Assembly (NCBI GenBank): GCA_964587165.1
Contig: CAZPKH010000038.1
Coordinates: forward strand, 1-19,180
Reading direction: 5' to 3'
Length of the DNA: 19,180 bases
Origin: CAZPKH01 sp964587165
GTDB taxonomy: Bacteria > Bacteroidota > Bacteroidia > Bacteroidales > Muribaculaceae
Shown here: in pieces, positions 14,965 through 19,180 of the stretch
Position numbering within the stretch: position 1 is the stretch's first letter
Layout of the letters: every line of letters begins with the position of its first letter
The notes under the pieces: generated by a model
Database searches by the model: none
What the model was told of the DNA's origin: nothing
The model's input: the letters and a program-made list of their open reading frames with translations, nothing else
Program-made: the position numbers and the translations under genes

Positions 14965-15086
14965 ATTCAGAGTCATCCACTCGTTTCAACTTCTATTATT
15001 GCAACATCAGCAAGGCGGTGATTAAGCAGAAAATACGATTGACCGCCCCGCCGTCAACTTTTCTTGTGAAACACGCTCTTAAATAA

Positions 15087-15117
15087 TTTGCAGAATCATC
15101 AAAAATCAGTACCTTTG
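15087..15117 (+). promoter_or_regulatory. Promoter of tRNA-Leu
   Basis: TTTG (15087-15090), 19-nt spacer, TACCTTTG (15110-15117), a consensus match. The -33 box begins 5 nt beyond the right end of element 2, so all DNA upstream of this promoter belongs to the element. Confidence 0.78.
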
Positions 15118-15168
15118 CCGAGCAATCCCACCTCCACCGGCCTGACAAGGCCGCCGATTGTACCGGCT

Positions 15169-15252
15169 GCTCGAATGGTGGAATGGTAGACACGAAAGAC
15201 TTAAAATCTTTTGGCCATTGCGGCTGTGCGGGTTCGAGTCCCGCTTCGAGCA
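15169..15252 (+). tRNA. tRNA-Leu (anticodon UAA)
   Basis: An 84-nt class II tRNA. The acceptor stem GCTCGAA (15169-15175) pairs perfectly with TTCGAGC (15245-15251), with discriminator A at 15252; CCA is not encoded. The anticodon loop CTTAAAA gives anticodon TAA at 15202-15204. A long variable arm and the T-loop GGTTCGAGTCC are present. It reads UUA codons, which are rare in this GC-rich sequence. Confidence 0.96.
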
Positions 15253-15258
15253 CTCATG

Positions 15259-15298
15259 AAAACTGCAAGCATCTGATCATCAGTACTTGCAGTTTTTT
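15259..15298 (+). terminator. Terminator of tRNA-Leu
   Basis: An 11-bp stem (15259-15269 with 15286-15296) whose 3' arm runs into TTTTTT. It begins seven nucleotides after the tRNA. Confidence 0.88.
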
Positions 15299-15368
15299 AT
15301 TTCCAGACTATTCAGAACCTGCTACCAAATTTACATTGACTCGGAAGCAGTCAAATGCGAGGGTTGCA

Positions 15369-15416
15369 AAAATGCGGGAAACGCCGCCACGGTCGGTGGG
15401 GTGTTTCCCGCATTTT
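15369..15416 (-). terminator. Terminator of rplS
   Basis: A perfect 14-bp stem (15369-15382 with 15403-15416). On the minus strand the downstream arm leads into TTTTTGCAACC. It lies 22 nt past the rplS stop. It would also act on plus-strand transcripts leaking past the tRNA terminator. Confidence 0.85.
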
Positions 15417-15438
15417 ATGCGAAATCTCGAGTTGTTGC

Positions 15439-15804
15439 TCAAGCGTTTGCCTTGGGCATGCGACGCTCTTTGATACGAGCTTTCTTGCCTGTGAGGCCGC
15501 GCAGATAGTACAGCTTGGCGCGACGCACCTTACCGTATTTGTTGACAGTGATCGATTCGATAAACGGCGATTCGATCGGGAAGATACGCTCCACACCGAT
15601 GTTGTCGCTCATCTTGCGCACGGTGAAGCGCTTTTTGGGGCCTTCGCCGCTGATGCGGATCACTACTCCGCGATACTGCTGGATACGCTCTTTATTACCC
15701 TCTTTGATGCGGTATGCTACGGTGATGGTGTCGCCGGGCTGAAAGTTGAGCTCTGTGTTTTTGCCGGTAGCAAAAGCCTCTTCAGCAATTTTAATTAAGT
15801 CCAT
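15439..15804 (-). CDS. rplS: 50S ribosomal protein L19
   Basis: Component of the large ribosomal subunit at the interface with the 30S subunit. The 121-residue protein shows FQPGDTITVAYRIKEGNKER, QQYRGVVI, ERIFPIESPFIESI, KVRRAKLYYLRGLTGK and a basic tail, all hallmark L19 segments. The start MDLIKIAEEAF at 15804 is chosen; an in-frame ATG at 15915 overlaps the promoter's -33 box and is excluded. It is transcribed alone from a consensus promoter with a leader of about 75 nt, and ends at a strong terminator. The leader contains a 12-bp palindrome (AATGTTAACATT) whose role is unknown. Confidence 0.97.
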   Translation of the reverse strand: MDLIKIAEEAFATGKNTELNFQPGDTITVAYRIKEGNKERIQQYRGVVIRISGEGPKKRFTVRKMSDNIGVERIFPIESPFIESITVNKYGKVRRAKLYYLRGLTGKKARIKERRMPKANA

Positions 15805-15884
15805 TTTGTTGAGTATTAAAATGTTAACATTCTTCGCAATATTCACGGGCTGCCTTGTCCCGCCAGAGATTACGAAACCGGCTG

Positions 15885-15916
15885 CAAATTTAAGTAAAAT
15901 ACTCCGCCCGCACAAA
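15885..15916 (-). promoter_or_regulatory. Promoter of rplS
   Basis: On the minus strand: TTTG (15916-15913), 20-nt spacer, TAAATTTG (15892-15885). Only 4 nt separate its -33 box from the -33 box of the divergent lipoprotein promoter. Confidence 0.8.
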
Positions 15917-15920
15917 TTTT

Positions 15921-15951
15921 TTTGATAATCAAAAACATAATCTTAAATTTG
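15921..15951 (+). promoter_or_regulatory. Promoter of the glycan-binding-like lipoprotein gene
   Basis: TTTG (15921-15924), 19-nt spacer, TAAATTTG (15944-15951), a perfect consensus. It is back-to-back with the rplS promoter, with -33 boxes 4 nt apart, so both could hardly be occupied at once. Confidence 0.8.
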
Positions 15952-15979
15952 TGCAACCAACCGGAATATCACATTTGCA

Positions 15980-16618
15980 ATGAAAAAATTTTTTTGCCTC
16001 GGCTTGATTCTCGTATCGCTTTGCGGTTGTAAGAAGATAGGTAATACAATGCATTCCATAGCCGACAGAATCGGCGGAGAGCCATCAGAAGCCACGGTTG
16101 CCGACACCATCGAGCCGGAGATCACCGTCTCGCACAAACTGCCTGCCTACCCCCGTCCGGCCGAGCGTCTCGACCCTCAGGGGAGCAACACGTACGAAGT
16201 GACCAATCTGATCGACAACAACCCCGCCACGGCCTGGTCATTCACCATACCGCCATACATGGACTACGAGGAGGTGATCGCTCAGCTTGAATTTGACCTC
16301 AACGCAAAGCGCATTGACGCTATCGAGATACGCAACGGTTACGCAAAGTCCGACAAAGCATTCCGCAACAACTCGCGCGCGCGTTCTATAACAATATCAC
16401 GCCGCGACTGGGAGGACTCCCGCCGGGAGGATATAATCTACAGCGGAGAGCTCGCCGACACATACGCCCCGCAACGGCTCGAGGTGCTCCCGACGTACGA
16501 CAACTCACAGCCTACGCGCACTATATATATCTGGTTTGGCAACGACTATTACCGCGGCTCCAGATACAACGATTTCACCATTTCCGAGATAGAATTCTAC
16601 GGCATAGGTGCTGAATAA
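15980..16618 (+). CDS. Lipoprotein with NADase-type glycan-binding-like (discoidin-like) domain
   Basis: A 212-residue envelope lipoprotein; the signal peptide ends at LCGC with Cys17. After a linker of about 45 residues, a single domain (about 55-210) carries GSNTYEVTNLIDNNPATAWS, then IEIRNGYAKSDKAFRNNSRA and a C-terminal FTISEIEFYG. This pattern matches the F5/8-type-C-like domain annotated in databases as NADase-type glycan-binding. In that family an aromatic after the AT(A)W motif and the NGYxKS turn are typical; both are present. The likely role is glycan or cell-envelope ligand binding, not catalysis. No NADase domain is fused here. It is transcribed from its own promoter, divergent from rplS. 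Confidence 0.8.
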   Translation: MKKFFCLGLILVSLCGCKKIGNTMHSIADRIGGEPSEATVADTIEPEITVSHKLPAYPRPAERLDPQGSNTYEVTNLIDNNPATAWSFTIPPYMDYEEVIAQLEFDLNAKRIDAIEIRNGYAKSDKAFRNNSRARSITISRRDWEDSRREDIIYSGELADTYAPQRLEVLPTYDNSQPTRTIYIWFGNDYYRGSRYNDFTISEIEFYGIGAE

Positions 16619-16661
16619 AATGCCGTCTGATCCTCTGAAAAGGCAATAAAAATCATATATT

Positions 16662-16695
16662 TTTGATTAATATATCATATTTTTGCTTACCTTTG
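16662..16695 (+). promoter_or_regulatory. Probable promoter of the small secreted protein gene
   Basis: TACCTTTG (16688-16695) is a consensus -7 box. The nearest TTTG (16662-16665) gives a 22-nt spacer, longer than usual. The AT-rich region contains a near-duplicate ATCATAT(AT)TTTTG just upstream. Confidence 0.6.
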
Positions 16696-16714
16696 CCCGA
16701 AACGCCTCAAAAAA

Positions 16715-17149
16715 ATGAAGAATTTATTTGTCTGCATCCTTGTTCTGCTCGCCACTGCAACACTGCCCGTGGCTGCCAAGGACAAGACCACCGACAAGGC
16801 TGCCAAAGCGCCAACTGAAGCGGCCGCGCCCGTCAAGACGAGATATTATATCGAGATCTCGACCGTAGCAGCGCCCCCATCGCAGCAGCCTCCGGCAGTC
16901 AAGCTCTCATTAGGGCGCAGTGTGCTCAAGGAGCTCGGCATATCGCCAGGCGAGCTCAACACCATGGCTCGTGACCAGATGCTTACGCAGCCTATTGATG
17001 CCATGAACTTCCTGGCAGCATACGGCTGGACCTTAGCTCAGATATACACCGAATCCGACCGCCGCGGCACATCCGTCCACTGGGTGGCATACAAAGACGC
17101 CGCACACCCCGCAGAGCTGCTTGACGGTCTGGCCGACAAAAAGAGATAA
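16715..17149 (+). CDS. Small secreted protein of unknown function
   Basis: 144 residues, no family recognised. The N-terminus is a signal peptide cleaved near PVAAKD. A Lys/Ala/Pro-rich linker (about 22-42) leads into a compact domain: RYYIEISTVA (strand), VKLSLGRSVLKELGISPGEL (strand then helix), IDAMNFLAAYGWTLAQIY (helix and strand) and VHWVAYKDA (strand). The pattern of two strands, helix and a closing strand recalls small alpha/beta ligand-binding domains. A phrase like NFLAAYGWTL is also found in small secreted Bacteroidales proteins annotated as hypothetical. It lies 71 nt upstream of the T9SS cargo gene with no obvious terminator between, so they may be co-transcribed. Confidence 0.75.
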   Translation: MKNLFVCILVLLATATLPVAAKDKTTDKAAKAPTEAAAPVKTRYYIEISTVAAPPSQQPPAVKLSLGRSVLKELGISPGELNTMARDQMLTQPIDAMNFLAAYGWTLAQIYTESDRRGTSVHWVAYKDAAHPAELLDGLADKKR

Positions 17150-17220
17150 GCCATACGGCGCCCGACTACACACACGATATACATAAACTCACATAAATAT
17201 AAATCACAAAATTGTTGCGT

Positions 17221-19122
17221 ATGAAGAAAGTTTACCTTGCAATGACAGCAGCAGCCCTGACAGCCGTCTCGGCATCTGCCATCGACGAGCCTCAGATCTT
17301 CAATGACATGATGTTTCACAGCGTATCGCCCAACGGAACTTATGCCTACAACTGGAATCAGCTCTACGAGATAGTATCGATCGTCGACCTCACCACCGGC
17401 GAAGAGACAGGCATCTCCAACCCCGATGAAGGTTTCTCCGGAGGCACCGGCCTGAGCATCTCCGACAACGGCATAGCCATAGCCGACGGCTCTTTAACCG
17501 GATTATCATATTATTTTGACGGCACCGAGTGGAAAGAGCTCACCAACGCCGAAGGTGCCGTCAGCTCGGGCACAAACGCCATCTCTGCCGACGGTACAAA
17601 AATATTCGGCTACCAGTCGCTCACATCGATGTCGCTCGACGCTACCGGCGTAATGTCGGTGCCCTGCGTATGGGAAGCCGACGGCAACGGCGGCTTCAAA
17701 GCGGCAAAAATACTCCCTTACCCCACTACCGACTGGGTGGGCAACGTGCCTCAGTATGTGCTCATCAACGACTGCTCGGCCGACGGCAACGCCCTGGCAG
17801 GTGACGTGGTCGACAACCGCGGCATGGTGCATCAGCCTATCGCATGGGTATGCAACGATGCCGGCGAATGGACATACATCAACGTTCACCCCGAGCTCCT
17901 CAACCCCGATAACATCGTCGTGCCCGCCGATCCGGGCGATTTCGACTGGGATTCACGCCCCAACCCCCTCGACTACATGACTCAGGAAGAGATCGACAAA
18001 TACAACGCCGACTACTCCGACTACACCAGCCGTCCTTACCCCGAAATCACCGACTATATGTCGGCCGATGGCAAAGCTGCCTACGAAGAGGCTATGGAGA
18101 AATATTATGAAGATCCCTACAGCAACCCCTACCCCATGGCCGGCGACTTCATGACCGAAGAGGAGCTTGAGGAGTACAACAAAGCCGTCGAGGAGTACTA
18201 TGCAGTGGCCGAGCCTCAGCCGGACGACTATATGTCGGCCGAGGAGAAAGCTATCTACGAGGCTGTACTGGCCGAGTGGACCGAACTCAAAGATGACTGG
18301 GAAGCTAAATACGACGCTTTCAACAACGCTTACTGGGAGGCTATCGATGCCGGCGCAAAAACGTTTGTAATGAACAGCGCTTCAATCTCGCCCGACGGCA
18401 ACCTGATGATGATCAATCAGGAAAGCTTTGACCGCGCCACCTACTCTACAACTTATATCCCCACCGTCTTCGACCTCAGCTCCGACAACTACTGGGAGAT
18501 GACCGAAGGTATCGGCAACGTCTACGGTTCATACATCACCGACGAAGGCGCCGTGATGGGTGTCCAGGATATCGGCGACTTCTATTTCCGTCAGGCAGCC
18601 TTCGCTCCCGACATGACCGCACCCCTGATGCTTCTGAGCGACGCTGTGCAGGAGGTCGACGACACTGTATACAATTGGATGGACGAAAACATGAAGCACG
18701 AAGTCGAGGAGTTTGATTTCGAGACTTATGAATCCACCTATGTCGACAAACTCATCCTCGGCACCCCCTGCACCACTCCCGACTTCAGCACCGTGCTCAC
18801 TTGGGTGATCAAGAGCTGGGAAGACGAGAACGAAGAGGTCGACACCTACAGCTACGCTCTGCCCCTCGGCGCCCTCAGCGGCATCGAAGGGATCGCCGTC
18901 GACGCCAAGAAAGCAGCTCTGGGCGTATCGCTCGCCAAGGGTGGTGTGATCAACATCGCAGGCACAGCCACCGAAGTAAGCGTATACGACATGAACGGCC
19001 GCCTGGCATTCTCAGCCAAGAATCCCGCCGCTACCGTAGCCACAGGCCTCAGCCAGGGCATCTATATGGTGAAAGCCACCGACGCTCAGGGCAACACAGC
19101 CATCGCAAAAGCCATCATCTGA
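17221..19122 (+). CDS. T9SS-sorted secreted protein with acidic Tyr/Pro repeats
   Basis: A 633-residue exported protein. The signal peptide MKKVYLAMTAAALTAVSASA starts at ATG 17221; a TTG nine bases earlier is also in frame but less likely. The core shows repeated S-x-[DN]-G strands (SPNGTYAY, SADGTKIFG, SADGNALAG, SPDGNLMM), which suggests a beta-propeller-like scaffold. Residues about 246-376 interrupt this with four acidic, Tyr-rich helical repeats of about 29 residues, each opening with P-x-x-x-DYM/DFM and then EE. The last 75 residues (VSVYDMNGRLAFSA, LSQGIYMVKA, ending AKAII) match the type A T9SS sorting domain. It should therefore cross the outer membrane by T9SS. Function is unknown. 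It ends at a strong terminator. Confidence 0.87.
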   Translation: MKKVYLAMTAAALTAVSASAIDEPQIFNDMMFHSVSPNGTYAYNWNQLYEIVSIVDLTTGEETGISNPDEGFSGGTGLSISDNGIAIADGSLTGLSYYFDGTEWKELTNAEGAVSSGTNAISADGTKIFGYQSLTSMSLDATGVMSVPCVWEADGNGGFKAAKILPYPTTDWVGNVPQYVLINDCSADGNALAGDVVDNRGMVHQPIAWVCNDAGEWTYINVHPELLNPDNIVVPADPGDFDWDSRPNPLDYMTQEEIDKYNADYSDYTSRPYPEITDYMSADGKAAYEEAMEKYYEDPYSNPYPMAGDFMTEEELEEYNKAVEEYYAVAEPQPDDYMSAEEKAIYEAVLAEWTELKDDWEAKYDAFNNAYWEAIDAGAKTFVMNSASISPDGNLMMINQESFDRATYSTTYIPTVFDLSSDNYWEMTEGIGNVYGSYITDEGAVMGVQDIGDFYFRQAAFAPDMTAPLMLLSDAVQEVDDTVYNWMDENMKHEVEEFDFETYESTYVDKLILGTPCTTPDFSTVLTWVIKSWEDENEEVDTYSYALPLGALSGIEGIAVDAKKAALGVSLAKGGVINIAGTATEVSVYDMNGRLAFSAKNPAATVATGLSQGIYMVKATDAQGNTAIAKAII

Positions 19123-19140
19123 TAACCCGCAGATCCGTAT

Positions 19141-19175
19141 AAAAGACCCCGCCCCACCACGGAGCGGGGTCTTTT
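19141..19175 (+). terminator. Terminator of the T9SS cargo gene
   Basis: A 12-bp stem (19141-19152 with 19064+ offset, i.e. 19164-19175) with an 11-nt loop and a terminal TTTTT run. Confidence 0.9.
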
Positions 19176-19180
19176 TGTCC

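Larger units (their letters stand above)
14627..15082. mobile_element. MITE-like element 2 with 37-bp terminal inverted repeats, IS5-derived
   Basis: 14627-14663 and 15046-15082 are reverse complements over 37 bp with one mismatch; outermost is TTAA on both sides. Inside the left repeat sits the structured module (14664-14757), then a GTAATTTTCT block shared with element 1 (14765-14774). The right half, absent from element 1, contains the C-terminal end of an IS5-type transposase (about 14836-14964). It reads as an internally deleted insertion sequence that cannot move by itself. It fills the gap between the divergent hut operon and tRNA-Leu. Confidence 0.85.

Noticed and set aside
10362..15082. 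CRISPR array or phage attachment sites as explanation for the paired repeats next to a tRNA
   Set aside because: There are no regularly spaced repeats or spacers. The repeats are inverted rather than direct, and the tRNA 3' end at 15252 is not duplicated nearby.

Overview
The window reads as a chromosomal segment of a GC-rich member of the Bacteroidales, most likely a gut Muribaculaceae-type organism. The phylum assignment rests on three things: repeated promoters of the Bacteroidota form TTTG-N19/20-TAnnTTTG, a gldE-gldD-phosphopantetheinyl transferase cluster, and secreted proteins with type IX secretion (T9SS) style C-termini. The family-level guess comes from base composition and protein flavour only.

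Layout. 1-1725 (+): 3' part of an SLC45/GPH-like MFS sugar transporter carrying an unusual soluble insertion. 1852-4375 (-): operon gldE > gldD > PPTase, both junctions being ATGA stop/start overlaps. 4521-5114 (+): small lipoprotein. 5212-7377 (-): large secreted protein with a possible starch-binding-like C-terminal module. 7668-9235 (+): HAD phosphatase and ribF in an operon. 9237-10331 (-): DUF4421 outer-membrane-like protein. 10733-11071 (+): minimal MerR regulator. 11150-14526 (-): histidine-degradation operon hutI > fchA > hutH. 15169-15252 (+): tRNA-Leu(UAA). 15439-15804 (-): rplS. 15980-19122 (+): lipoprotein with an NADase-type glycan-binding-like domain, a small secreted protein, and a T9SS cargo protein with acidic Tyr/Pro repeats.

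The most unusual content is a pair of non-coding mobile elements at 10362-10608 and 14627-15082. Each is bounded by long, near-perfect terminal inverted repeats (34 bp and 37 bp) whose sequences differ strongly between the two. Inside each left end, directly abutting the inverted repeat, lies a module of about 95 nt that folds into the same three-helix structure in both copies. At least seven base pairs have changed on both strands while keeping pairing, and the internal-loop sequences are conserved. The longer element still encodes the last ~42 residues of an IS5-type DDE transposase, which identifies the family's likely parent. Both elements sit between divergent transcription units and press against promoters. 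Two further short sequences, at gene 3' ends, resemble solo ends of the same family.

Functionally the window combines central metabolism (flavin cofactors, histidine catabolism feeding one-carbon folate metabolism), translation (tRNA-Leu, L19) and envelope/secretion functions. The hut operon is incomplete here: urocanase and glutamate formimidoyltransferase are absent, and the second mobile element lies just upstream of hutI.
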